This document shows positions 32,712-41,375 of a stretch of DNA of 64,000 bases, piece by piece; position 1 is the stretch's first letter; each line of letters begins with the position of its first letter. The translations under genes and the position numbers were made by a program. The DNA is taken from contig JBOFQB010000034.1 in the NCBI GenBank assembly GCA_051660685.1, forward strand, positions 1 to 64,000, read 5' to 3'. This DNA is from JAVBSX01 sp051660685. GTDB taxonomy: Bacteria; Planctomycetota; Planctomycetia; Pirellulales; Thermoguttaceae. Below the pieces are notes generated by a model. The model was not told where the DNA came from. It made no database searches and worked only from the letters and a program-made list of their open reading frames with translations.

Positions 32712-35700
32712 ATGTTAGTTCATCGTGATGTATTTCAGCGTCTGTTTCAACATCTGCAACATCTCCGTTCATCGCGCGATTTGGGGAAACAGCAGCGACA
32801 GGTTCGGAGATTGACGTTTGAACCTCTTGAGGAGCGATTGGCGTTGAACTCGGCTCCGATTTTGAAGGATTTGCCGGAATTCGTCAATCTGACGCCGGGA
32901 ACCAGTTATCATATTGCACTAGATGGTTTGGACGCCGACAAAGACGCATTGACCTTTACGGTTGAAAATTCCAATCAGGCTCTGCTGAATGCTTCTGTTC
33001 TTGAGGGGAACGAAAGTGTCAAATTTACCGTTTACCAAAAAGATTCTCAAGGAAAATGGGTCAGTTTAGGGGACATTACCTTTGAGCTTTTTGAAAATGA
33101 AGCTCCGATCACGACAGAACGGATCAAGGAAATTATTGCGGGAACACCCGGAGTTGACGGGAAGACCGTCTCTTATGACGGTGTTCAGATACACCGTATT
33201 ATGGACGGTTTCATGTTTCAAGGGGGTGATGTTCAGTATGGTAATGCGGAATCGGAAAACCTCAAATACATTGGAATGGGGGGGACTGGGACGAAATTTC
33301 AGGACGAATACAAAACGTTGCTCCAGTTTTCAGGTCGGGGGATTGTCGCAACCGCCAATAGTGGGGCAAACACGAACGACAGTCAATTCTTTATCACGGA
33401 TAATGCAACGACTTGGTTGCAGGATAAACACAACATTTTCGGTTTTGTCACTTCAGGTGATGATGTCCGCGAAAAAGTGAACAGTCTTCCCGTTATGAAT
33501 TCTTGGAATTGGCAGACGAATGCTTGGGATGGTCCAAAGACATTGCCCGCATCTCCGTTGAAAATGGATGATTTTCAGGTTTTTACGGACACGGAAAATG
33601 GAACATTGCGAGTTGTTGTGCCCGCAAATGCTCAACCGGGCACTTCGACGTTGACTGTGACCGTTGCGGACGGAAACGGCGGAGTTACTTCTTATGACAT
33701 TACGGTCAATGTGATTGCGAAACCGACGGGGCAACCGAATTGGGCCGTTCAGGCAACAGCGGATATTCGGGCGGGAGAGTCGTACTCTTTCACTGTTCCT
33801 GATTTTGGTTTTCCGGGCGAAATTCAATACAAAGTCAGTCGGGACCCCCAATTGTCTTCTGAAAATGTACAGGTTTCCATAAGCGGAAAAACAGTAACTG
33901 TGCTTGCTCCTCCCAATTCGGCAGGTGTTCAATGGATCGTTGTTGAAGCAATCCCGCTTGACTATGATGATCCGCAGTATTCCGGTCTCCAACCCGGATT
34001 CCAATACGTTGGTCTCTTTGTCACACCTGATGCTCCAACTCTTAAATTGGCCGATTCGGCTGATACAGGAACGGTTGGGGATAAAGTGACCTCAAAAAAC
34101 AATGCGAGCGGGAATGAACTGGTTTTTGAGGTGTCTGGGATTGTCGATCAGGCCAGTTTAACGATGTATCGAGACGGTTATGAGATTCCTTTTGACATTG
34201 TTACTTCTGTTTTGGGGAGTGATAATCTTTGGACAATGACGGTCAAACTCAAAGCGGAAAATGCTCAGCAAGTTTTAGGGGACGGGACGTATTATTTTTC
34301 GGCGACGCAGACGATTACCCCTCCTTCGGTGCTTCAACATGCCGCAATGACGAGTGCTTTTGCAACACAAGCGGTTGTCGTTGTTGACACGAAATCGCCT
34401 GTTTTTCGCGTTCCAAGCGGAAATACCATTTTTGACGCTGCTGTTGGGACTGAATTGAATGTCCAATTCCAGACAGACGATCATCTCGCGGGAAAAGTGC
34501 GATATACGATTGATTCGGTTTTGGACAAAGACGGAAAGGTGATACAGACTCCGAACGGAATGGTGTTGAGTGCGGAATCGGGGCAATTATCTTGGACCCC
34601 GACAAAGGATCAGGTTGCTGATTACACGATTCTTGTTCGGGCAACAGATGGAGCTGGAAATACGTCAACAAAGTCGATTCAGGTTGTGTTCCAAAGTGGT
34701 GCTGAGTACACGATTACGGGCAATACAACAGTTGATGAAGGAACGACGATTGAATTGCGACTTCAGCTTACTGATCCTGATTATGAAGGGACCGTTTCGT
34801 TTGAAATTCTTTCAGGGTCTCTTCCGTCCGGGAAAAATTATACACTGACCCCGATTGATGATCATTCGGCGGTTTTCACTTGGGTCACAACAGAAGTAGA
34901 TGGTCCTGCAACGTATGATGTTGTGTTCATTTTGCGAGAGGAAGACGGTTCCATTCGACGGAAAAGTGTCACTTTGACGGTCCTTGAAGTCGATGATCCG
35001 CCGAAATGGACGAATGATTTCCCCGCTCAGTATCCGTTGCGTGAACATGAGGAATTTACACTGAGATTAACGGCGCAAGATGCGGATATTTATCCCGGGG
35101 AGAGTAATGCACTTGTTTATTCGTTGGTTGACTCGTATCCGCCCGGTTTGACGTTAAATCCGACGAGCGGGGAATTGAAATGGACGCCGGACGAGAATTG
35201 CGGGAGTTTCATGTTTGAGGTGACAGTTCGTGTTACAGACAAAACAGGTTTGTACGACCAAAAAACATTGATTTTTGCGGTTGAAGAGACGGACCGACCC
35301 CCGGTTTTTGGGGAAACAGAAGCAGAAGATACGTTTTCCGCGAATACGGGAACCCTTTTGAATGAAAAAATTCAGGCGCGCGACCCGGATTATGTGAGTG
35401 ATCCCGAAGTGCCGATCAACCGGATTCGCTATTCTCTTGTTCAAGACTCCTACATCGACGGTCTGTCGATTGACCCTAACACTGGAGTTTTGTCTTGGAA
35501 TGTACCGTCCGGTTTTCTGGAAAATCAGTTGACCGGGAAAATTTCCGTTGAGGTCCTCGCTGAAGAAATTTCGCCAAATGGTGATGTTGGTCTTACAAAT
35601 ACGAAAACATTTGTGATTGAGTTGACAAATAAACAGTTAATGGACCAATTGGCGCAAGAAGCAGCCCAAATGAATGCTTATTACAGTTCACTATCATCCG

Positions 35701-36233
35701 GGTTCAGTCCCTTTTCTGTTCCCATTTCCAACTCTCTTATGAATGGAGGTCTGAATTCATCTTGGGGTTATTCAGATAGAACTTCAACGGGCACAAATGT
35801 TGACCTTTCATTTTCGAACTCGCTTGATTTGAAAGAACAACGTTCAAAAGCGGGTTTAGGACATGGTTTGAACTCCGTTGAGATTGACATTGAGGGATAT
35901 GGAGGAGGTGGAGGGGGAGAGGAAACGGGGGAGACGACTTCGGAAACAGCAGGGGACGCGCAAGAGAGTGAGCAAGAGAAGAAGGAGAAGGAACGTCGAC
36001 GACGGACTCCTGTCAATCTGCGAAAAGAAGCGGTTGATTACCGATTTAGCGACGAGGACATTCAATTTGCAGCGGATGTTCTTTTGAACCAAATTTCGGA
36101 CGCAACAACCGGGGAATTGGCTGAATACGACGAGCATGTCGAATATGACGAGTATGGGGAATATGCAAAGTATGCAGATGACTCGGCGGAATACGCAGAG
36201 ATGGTTGCCGCAATGATTGCCCCAACTTGGTAA
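32712..36233 (+). CDS. Giant surface protein: cyclophilin domain plus cadherin/Ig-like repeats
   Basis: 1173 residues. A basic N-terminus ends in RRLTFEPLEERLALN, the planctomycete-specific export/surface signature. Next comes a cyclophilin-type peptidyl-prolyl isomerase domain (about residues 100-290: HRIMDGFMFQGGDV, GRGIVATANSGANTNDSQFF, DKHNIFGFV). Several Ig/cadherin-like repeats follow, seen as YPPGLTLNPTSGELKWTPD and a similar VLSAESGQLSWTP unit. The C-terminus has a Gly patch, a charged linker (EQEKKEKERRRR) and an unusual Glu-Tyr-rich tail (EYDEYGEYAKYADD). It probably folds or remodels proteins at the cell surface. It is monocistronic and converges on cheR. Confidence 0.85.
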   Translation: MLVHRDVFQRLFQHLQHLRSSRDLGKQQRQVRRLTFEPLEERLALNSAPILKDLPEFVNLTPGTSYHIALDGLDADKDALTFTVENSNQALLNASVLEGNESVKFTVYQKDSQGKWVSLGDITFELFENEAPITTERIKEIIAGTPGVDGKTVSYDGVQIHRIMDGFMFQGGDVQYGNAESENLKYIGMGGTGTKFQDEYKTLLQFSGRGIVATANSGANTNDSQFFITDNATTWLQDKHNIFGFVTSGDDVREKVNSLPVMNSWNWQTNAWDGPKTLPASPLKMDDFQVFTDTENGTLRVVVPANAQPGTSTLTVTVADGNGGVTSYDITVNVIAKPTGQPNWAVQATADIRAGESYSFTVPDFGFPGEIQYKVSRDPQLSSENVQVSISGKTVTVLAPPNSAGVQWIVVEAIPLDYDDPQYSGLQPGFQYVGLFVTPDAPTLKLADSADTGTVGDKVTSKNNASGNELVFEVSGIVDQASLTMYRDGYEIPFDIVTSVLGSDNLWTMTVKLKAENAQQVLGDGTYYFSATQTITPPSVLQHAAMTSAFATQAVVVVDTKSPVFRVPSGNTIFDAAVGTELNVQFQTDDHLAGKVRYTIDSVLDKDGKVIQTPNGMVLSAESGQLSWTPTKDQVADYTILVRATDGAGNTSTKSIQVVFQSGAEYTITGNTTVDEGTTIELRLQLTDPDYEGTVSFEILSGSLPSGKNYTLTPIDDHSAVFTWVTTEVDGPATYDVVFILREEDGSIRRKSVTLTVLEVDDPPKWTNDFPAQYPLREHEEFTLRLTAQDADIYPGESNALVYSLVDSYPPGLTLNPTSGELKWTPDENCGSFMFEVTVRVTDKTGLYDQKTLIFAVEETDRPPVFGETEAEDTFSANTGTLLNEKIQARDPDYVSDPEVPINRIRYSLVQDSYIDGLSIDPNTGVLSWNVPSGFLENQLTGKISVEVLAEEISPNGDVGLTNTKTFVIELTNKQLMDQLAQEAAQMNAYYSSLSSGFSPFSVPISNSLMNGGLNSSWGYSDRTSTGTNVDLSFSNSLDLKEQRSKAGLGHGLNSVEIDIEGYGGGGGGEETGETTSETAGDAQESEQEKKEKERRRRTPVNLRKEAVDYRFSDEDIQFAADVLLNQISDATTGELAEYDEHVEYDEYGEYAKYADDSAEYAEMVAAMIAPTW

Positions 36234-36335
36234 AACGCCGTTTGACTCAACTTGTTGATAAACGAGATAGAAGACGTTTTATTGACCGTTTGTTGACAGT
36301 GTGGGGCAAAGTTGGAAAACACCTTTTTACTCAAC

Positions 36336-37187
36336 TCACTCAACTTTTTGATAAACAGCGGGTCGGACGTATTTCCAAGGGGTCTGGTCCCGACCAAGTG
36401 TCTCAGAGTGTCCAACCAAAAGGTATCCCCCGTTAACAGTGTGTTTGTACATGCGTTTTGCCAATTCGATTTTCGTCGGATTATCGAAATAAATCATCAC
36501 GTTGCGACACCAAATGCAATCGAACGGTTTCTTGAAAGGAAAAACGGTGTTCATTAAGTTAAAACGGCGTATAACCGCTTCACGTTTTACCTCGTCGATG
36601 ATTGCCCAACTTTCTCCCGCTTTGCGGAAGTATTTTTTGAGGATTGCCGGATCAATCCCTTGCAATCGGGACTGATCGTAGACTGCTTTTTGTGCGGCAT
36701 CTAACGCTTTTGCCGAAATATCCGTACACAACAAACCGGCATTCCAATCTTTGTAGGAACTGCCAAAATACTCCAACATCGAAATGATAATGGTGTACGG
36801 CTCTTCCCCGCTTGATGCAGCTGCACACCATATTCTCAAATCATTCGAGTGCATCTTCTTATGCCGGTCACACATCTCAGGAAGAATCGTATTCCGAAAA
36901 AAATCAAAATGGTCCGACTCTCGGAAAAAAAAGGTGTGGTTCGTCGTTATCTGATTCGCCAGTTCACTAATCCCCTTGCCCGTCTTGTCCGTCACCAATT
37001 GATCGTAATACTGCTTGAAATTCTCGTATCCCCGCGTTCGCAGAATTTTTTGTAAGCGACTGACAACGAGATTCCGTTTTTGATCGGTTAATGTGATTCC
37101 AAACCGTTGATAAACCAAATCACGAATCGCATTAAATTCCTGCGTCGAAATCTGCATCATCTCTCCATGATATTCAGTGCTTGTCAT
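36336..37187 (-). CDS. cheR: Chemotaxis methyltransferase CheR
   Basis: 283 residues from ATG 37187. The N-terminal helical domain (FGITLTDQKRNLVVSRLQKIL) is followed by the SAM-dependent methyltransferase domain: FFRESDHFDFF, the SAM loop IWCAAASSGEEPYTI, DISAKALDAAQ, and DCIWCRNVMIYFD, ending GHSETLG, all diagnostic of CheR, which methylates receptor Glu residues using SAM. The receptor gene in this window is at 4.2 kb, so cheR is an isolated chemotaxis gene here. An alternative internal start is ATG 37160 with GGAGAG close upstream. Confidence 0.92.
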   Translation of the reverse strand: MTSTEYHGEMMQISTQEFNAIRDLVYQRFGITLTDQKRNLVVSRLQKILRTRGYENFKQYYDQLVTDKTGKGISELANQITTNHTFFFRESDHFDFFRNTILPEMCDRHKKMHSNDLRIWCAAASSGEEPYTIIISMLEYFGSSYKDWNAGLLCTDISAKALDAAQKAVYDQSRLQGIDPAILKKYFRKAGESWAIIDEVKREAVIRRFNLMNTVFPFKKPFDCIWCRNVMIYFDNPTKIELAKRMYKHTVNGGYLLVGHSETLGRDQTPWKYVRPAVYQKVE

Positions 37188-37463
37188 GTTTCGCTTTCTC
37201 TCATCATTCAAAATTTGGAAAGATGGAATTCGTTTTACCATACTTATCAATACAGCTTGACCCTATCACCCTCAAGAATAGCAGAAAATATATCTGCATT
37301 GAATGGAATTTCTCTAAAAAGACGGAGTTTCTTGTTCAACCTTTCCTATTAATCGGATTGTAGGTGATATAATGCCTTTTGGGAGGTCTTAGGTTACTTT
37401 TTTCCTTTTTTTATCAAATTTTGATTTTCCCTTCATCCTGTTCCTGAGCTAGACTCACTGTTG

Positions 37464-38300
37464 ATGAAAACCCGTTATTCCTTCAAATTGTCCTTGTTTG
37501 GACTGTTGGTTGTACTCTTCTGTTTCGGTGTCGTTTTGCGTTTCGCCGTTTCCGAGCAGGAGTCTCTCAGTTTGCGCGCAGAAAAACCGGTCAGTCCCGC
37601 ACTTTCGGCGTCCAACAGTTCCTGGGGTACTTTTCAACCGGAATCTTGGATTCAACAGAAAACAACAACCTTGACGTTGCAGGATTCCAAGTACGTCCGG
37701 TCGGTTACTGAGACGCGAACCGAACTTGAAATGGTCGACGAAAACGGTTATGCACTTCGACAAAGTGTTGCTGTTGAGTTGAACGGAAAAATGGTGTTCG
37801 GGACCCCGCAAATAACGCGATATGACTTTTATCGACAACCGGTTGATGAAGAAGCGGTCATTTCGCAACTCCCGGCTGAAACATTGACGTTCGGTGATGT
37901 CACTCTGACCTGTGATGTCCGTTCTTATGAACAAACGACACCACAATGGAAGCGCAAAACGCTCATTTGGTACAATCCAACGATTGCGCCGTATATTTTA
38001 CGGACAGAAACGATCAAGACGAGTGTTGGGACAACAGAACAACCTGAAGAGAAAGTTGTCACTCAAACCGTTTCGACAGTGCAGCACCTTCCTTCGTTCA
38101 CTCTGCGCGGACTGATTTTTGGGGCTTATCAAGTTAAAACGGTTCATCAAAGTGCCGAAGGAATGACGGTTACTATTTCCAACTGTTCTCAACGAATCCC
38201 CGGTTGGATCAAAAGTCGGGTTTCACACGAATATGACACAGCTGGAAAACTCGTTCGTCGAATTGACACCGTTTCAACCAGTTATTTTGGTCGCAAATAG
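37464..38300 (+). CDS. Secreted or membrane-anchored protein, unknown
   Basis: 278 residues from ATG 37464 (an overlapping TTG 37461 is discounted). One hydrophobic segment at about 10-28 (LSLFGLLVVLFCFGVVLRFA) acts as a signal or anchor; the rest is beta-rich and soluble without recognised motifs (for example VTETRTELEMVDENGYALRQ). I do not recognise a family. It lies between cheR (divergent) and a TPR lipoprotein gene (convergent, 51 bp). Confidence 0.65.
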   Translation: MKTRYSFKLSLFGLLVVLFCFGVVLRFAVSEQESLSLRAEKPVSPALSASNSSWGTFQPESWIQQKTTTLTLQDSKYVRSVTETRTELEMVDENGYALRQSVAVELNGKMVFGTPQITRYDFYRQPVDEEAVISQLPAETLTFGDVTLTCDVRSYEQTTPQWKRKTLIWYNPTIAPYILRTETIKTSVGTTEQPEEKVVTQTVSTVQHLPSFTLRGLIFGAYQVKTVHQSAEGMTVTISNCSQRIPGWIKSRVSHEYDTAGKLVRRIDTVSTSYFGRK

Positions 38301-38351
38301 GGGGATTGCGCGAATATTGAACTTTGATTCTTTTTTTGACTCCCTCTTTTT

Positions 38352-39014
38352 TCAGTAGGCGCGCTGTGTTTCAAGAGATGCAACCCGGGCAGTCAGGTCA
38401 GGTTGTGCCGGATTATATTGCAAAGAATTCCGGTAATTGGCAAGGGCCTGATCGTACTCCTTGCTCATCTCCCGGGCATAACCGAGAGCCCGAAGTGCCC
38501 GGGCATTGCGCGGGTCAAGAGCAAGTGCAGCCGAAAGACAGTCAATTGCGTCCGTATTTTGGCCCGTTTCTTGGTATAATCGGGCCAGTTCTATTTTGGG
38601 GTCAGCTAAATCGGGGCTGAACGTGTTCCATTGTCGTAAAAGGGCAAATGCGTCGTCCCGACGATTCTGCTCCATGTACCAAACGCTCAGTCCTCGATAT
38701 GTCGGCGAATGATTCGGGTTCTTGCTCAATGCAGCTCGATAATACTGTTCCGCTTGCACATATTGATTGACGTCCCGATTGACCCGACCCAATTGATGAT
38801 AAATCGCCCCAATGTTATAATAAGCGTCTGCGTCTTCAGGGTTCGTATTGATGTTGCTCTGAAAAATTTCAATCGCTTGCGCATATTGCCCGTTGCTGTA
38901 CAGCTCGACGCCGCTTGCGTTTTTGTATTGTGTCGTAAAGGAACTGCATCCTGAACACCCGAGAATCAAGAGAAAAAGAGCAGAATAGGTGATTTGGGTA
39001 GTATGGGGCTTCAT
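38352..39014 (-). CDS. TPR-repeat lipoprotein
   Basis: 220 residues from ATG 39014. The signal peptide carries a lipobox (LLILGCSGC). Then come at least four tetratricopeptide repeats with the usual G/Y/A/P pattern, for example LYSNGQYAQAIEIFQSNINT, ADAYYNIGAIYHQLGRV, PTYRGLSVWYMEQNRR and ALRALGYAREMSKEYDQALA. It would sit on the inner or outer membrane as a protein-interaction scaffold, similar to assembly lipoproteins such as PilF or BamD-like proteins; no specific partner is indicated. Confidence 0.85.
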   Translation of the reverse strand: MKPHTTQITYSALFLLILGCSGCSSFTTQYKNASGVELYSNGQYAQAIEIFQSNINTNPEDADAYYNIGAIYHQLGRVNRDVNQYVQAEQYYRAALSKNPNHSPTYRGLSVWYMEQNRRDDAFALLRQWNTFSPDLADPKIELARLYQETGQNTDAIDCLSAALALDPRNARALRALGYAREMSKEYDQALANYRNSLQYNPAQPDLTARVASLETQRAY

Positions 39015-39291
39015 TTTTCGGAAATGGTATTTGGGAGCAACCCGGGAGAAATCGAGGATTTGGGAACAATCGGCTAATGTCCTTTTGGAATGTTTTCCTA
39101 ACAGATACGAAATAATCCGCAATAATTCAAGACCAATTCGACCCTTTTAGGGTTAAGAAGTGTTTTATAACTAACGTCATCAACAATCAGGCAAGGACTG
39201 AGGGGCGATTTTGGCCCCAATTGGTAAAGATACTTGGTGTTGTGTCGTCATCCTTTCGGCGAGTTTCTCAGAAAATCTGTCCCCTATCTCA

Positions 39292-39930
39292 ATGTCGCTT
39301 GGACAACAAATCCTTATCACGATTTTTTTTGCCGCGATTCTTATCGTTGGGGCGGTCGTGATTCGTTGGGACCCGTTTGAGAATGGTCATTCCGCCGTTT
39401 CGGAGTCTCTTTCAACCCGGGCGCGACAACAACAACGATTGGAATCGATCATCAAAGACACTTCACGGTATAAGGACTTTTACAATCGGTATGACCTGTT
39501 TTACTCCCGAATGACGGAATCACAACGGAATGATTTACGTCAGATTCAGGACCGAATCAACAGAGACCCGGACGGAGCTGTGTTGAATCAAATGTTGACG
39601 ACCTACATTGCATGGTTGAAAACCTTAACGCCGGATGATCGGGCGTTGATTGAAGAAACGAGTACCGCGCAAGAGCGGGTCGCAATGATTCGTTCGATCA
39701 AGGAACAGCAAGACAGGATACAGGGTTTGGATGAGGGAACGAACGGTTCGCAACGGTCCGCTAATCGTCGAACAGGCGAATCTGGGATTGATAATATGCC
39801 GACCGATTCGGAATTGGCCCAGTTTATTGAAAAAATGGACCCGCGTAAACGTCAACATTTACTTGGTCTTCCCCCAGATGAATTTATTTATCGATTGCTC
39901 CAAGAATACTGGAAAGATAAAAGTCAATAA
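39292..39930 (+). CDS. Membrane-anchored protein, unknown
   Basis: 212 residues from ATG 39292 (MSLGQQILITIFFAAIL). A single N-terminal helix (about 6-24) is followed by a cytoplasmic or periplasmic region rich in Arg, Gln and Glu that is probably helical (ARQQQRLESIIKDTSRYKDF). I recognise no family. The frame continues upstream to 39211 without support. It is directly upstream of the lutB-like gene (24 bp), so co-transcription is likely. Confidence 0.6.
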   Translation: MSLGQQILITIFFAAILIVGAVVIRWDPFENGHSAVSESLSTRARQQQRLESIIKDTSRYKDFYNRYDLFYSRMTESQRNDLRQIQDRINRDPDGAVLNQMLTTYIAWLKTLTPDDRALIEETSTAQERVAMIRSIKEQQDRIQGLDEGTNGSQRSANRRTGESGIDNMPTDSELAQFIEKMDPRKRQHLLGLPPDEFIYRLLQEYWKDKSQ

Positions 39931-39954
39931 TTGTCCCCAACCTCCTTTTTTTTT

Positions 39955-41370
39955 ATGCAAGGTGCTGAATTTTTAAGCGGTTTGAATACTGGTTTGGTCG
40001 AACCAAACGGTCCTGTTTCCCTTGCGCAGACCTCGGAAAAATCGGCTGCACAAAACCTTGATGTTTGTTGGGGTCTCGATCAATGGAGCAATTGGCGAGA
40101 ACAGGCACATGATTTGAAGAATTACACGATTTCCAATCTTGACACGCTTTTGGAGCAGTTTGAAGACAATCTCAAAGCGAAAGGGGTCACTGTTCTTTGG
40201 GCAAGAAATGCGGAAGAAGCAAACCGTTATATTCTCGGTATTGTCCGTGAACATCAAGTCAAAACGGTTGTTAAAGGAAAATCAATGATTTCTGAGGAAA
40301 TCAACCTTAATCACGCGCTTTCTGAACAGGGAGTAGAAGCTCTTGAAACCGATTTGGGGGAGTACATCGTTCAATTAGCAGGTCAACGACCGACTCATAT
40401 TGTGACCCCTGCTCTTCATCTTTCAGCAGGAGATGTGGGGCGACTGTTTGCCGAGAAATTGGGTGAACCTTTTACAGAGGTGCATGAAGAGCTGACGATC
40501 ATTGCGAGAAAACGGTTGCGCGAGAAATTCGTCAACGCCGATTTGGGGATTTCCGGGGTCAACTTTGGAATCGCCGAATCCGGGACTCTTGCGCTCATTG
40601 AAAATGAAGGTAATATAGGTCTCTCGACTTCGGCTCCCCCCGTTCATGTTGCTCTTATGGGAATCGAAAAACTGGTTCCCCGACTTGCCGATCTTCCCTT
40701 GTTTCTCAACATGCTCCCAAGAATGGGAACCGGTCAGAAATTGACGACCTACGTTCACCTTTTTCATGGTCCGGCTCTAGGTCGCAAAATGTACCTCATA
40801 TTGCTTGATAATGGTCGTTCTGAACTGCTTGCGCAACCTGAACATCGTAAAGTGCTGCATTGCATTCGTTGCGGTCTCTGTATGAACAATTGTCCCGTTT
40901 ATCGACATGTTGGGGGTTGGGCTTATGGTTGGATTTATCCCGGCCCAATCGGTTCCGTTCTGACCCCTCATTTAATCGGAATGAAAAAAGCGGGCAAACT
41001 CCCCTTTGCCTGTTCTCTTTGCGGGGCATGTAGTGACATTTGCCCTGTTAAAATCGATCTCGCTCACCAAATGGTCCGACTTCGCAAAAAAGCGGTTTCC
41101 GAACCGTCTCCCGTTCGGTCGATTATTGACCGATTGACTTGGATGAGTTTTGCGGTTGCAATGCAAAGTCAATTCCGATTCCGAACGACAATGTTGGGAG
41201 TCAAAACCGGAATCCGTCTCTCCCCTTTTCTGCTGTTTCATCCCAGTTATCTTGGACAATGGACACGAGGTCGGGACTTGCCGGAAATCCCCCAAGAAGG
41301 GTCTTTTCGTGATTGGTGGAGCAAGCGAACCCCAAATAATGTTGTTTTGAAAAACGGTCAAAAGGAGTAA
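39955..41370 (+). CDS. lutB: LutB-type iron-sulfur protein (LUD domain)
   Basis: 471 residues from ATG 39955. The N-terminal LUD domain shows VKGKSMISEEINLNHAL, GISGVNFGIAESGTLALIEN and PPVHVALMGIEKLV. Two 4Fe-4S clusters follow (CIRCGLCMNNCP near residue 302 and CSLCGACSDICP near 352), then a C-terminal LutB-specific tail. In other bacteria LutABC oxidises L-lactate to pyruvate. Neither lutA nor lutC is adjacent, so the partners may lie elsewhere. It converges on sbcC with only 5 bp between the stops. Confidence 0.88.
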   Translation: MQGAEFLSGLNTGLVEPNGPVSLAQTSEKSAAQNLDVCWGLDQWSNWREQAHDLKNYTISNLDTLLEQFEDNLKAKGVTVLWARNAEEANRYILGIVREHQVKTVVKGKSMISEEINLNHALSEQGVEALETDLGEYIVQLAGQRPTHIVTPALHLSAGDVGRLFAEKLGEPFTEVHEELTIIARKRLREKFVNADLGISGVNFGIAESGTLALIENEGNIGLSTSAPPVHVALMGIEKLVPRLADLPLFLNMLPRMGTGQKLTTYVHLFHGPALGRKMYLILLDNGRSELLAQPEHRKVLHCIRCGLCMNNCPVYRHVGGWAYGWIYPGPIGSVLTPHLIGMKKAGKLPFACSLCGACSDICPVKIDLAHQMVRLRKKAVSEPSPVRSIIDRLTWMSFAVAMQSQFRFRTTMLGVKTGIRLSPFLLFHPSYLGQWTRGRDLPEIPQEGSFRDWWSKRTPNNVVLKNGQKE

Positions 41371-41375
41371 GGGCG

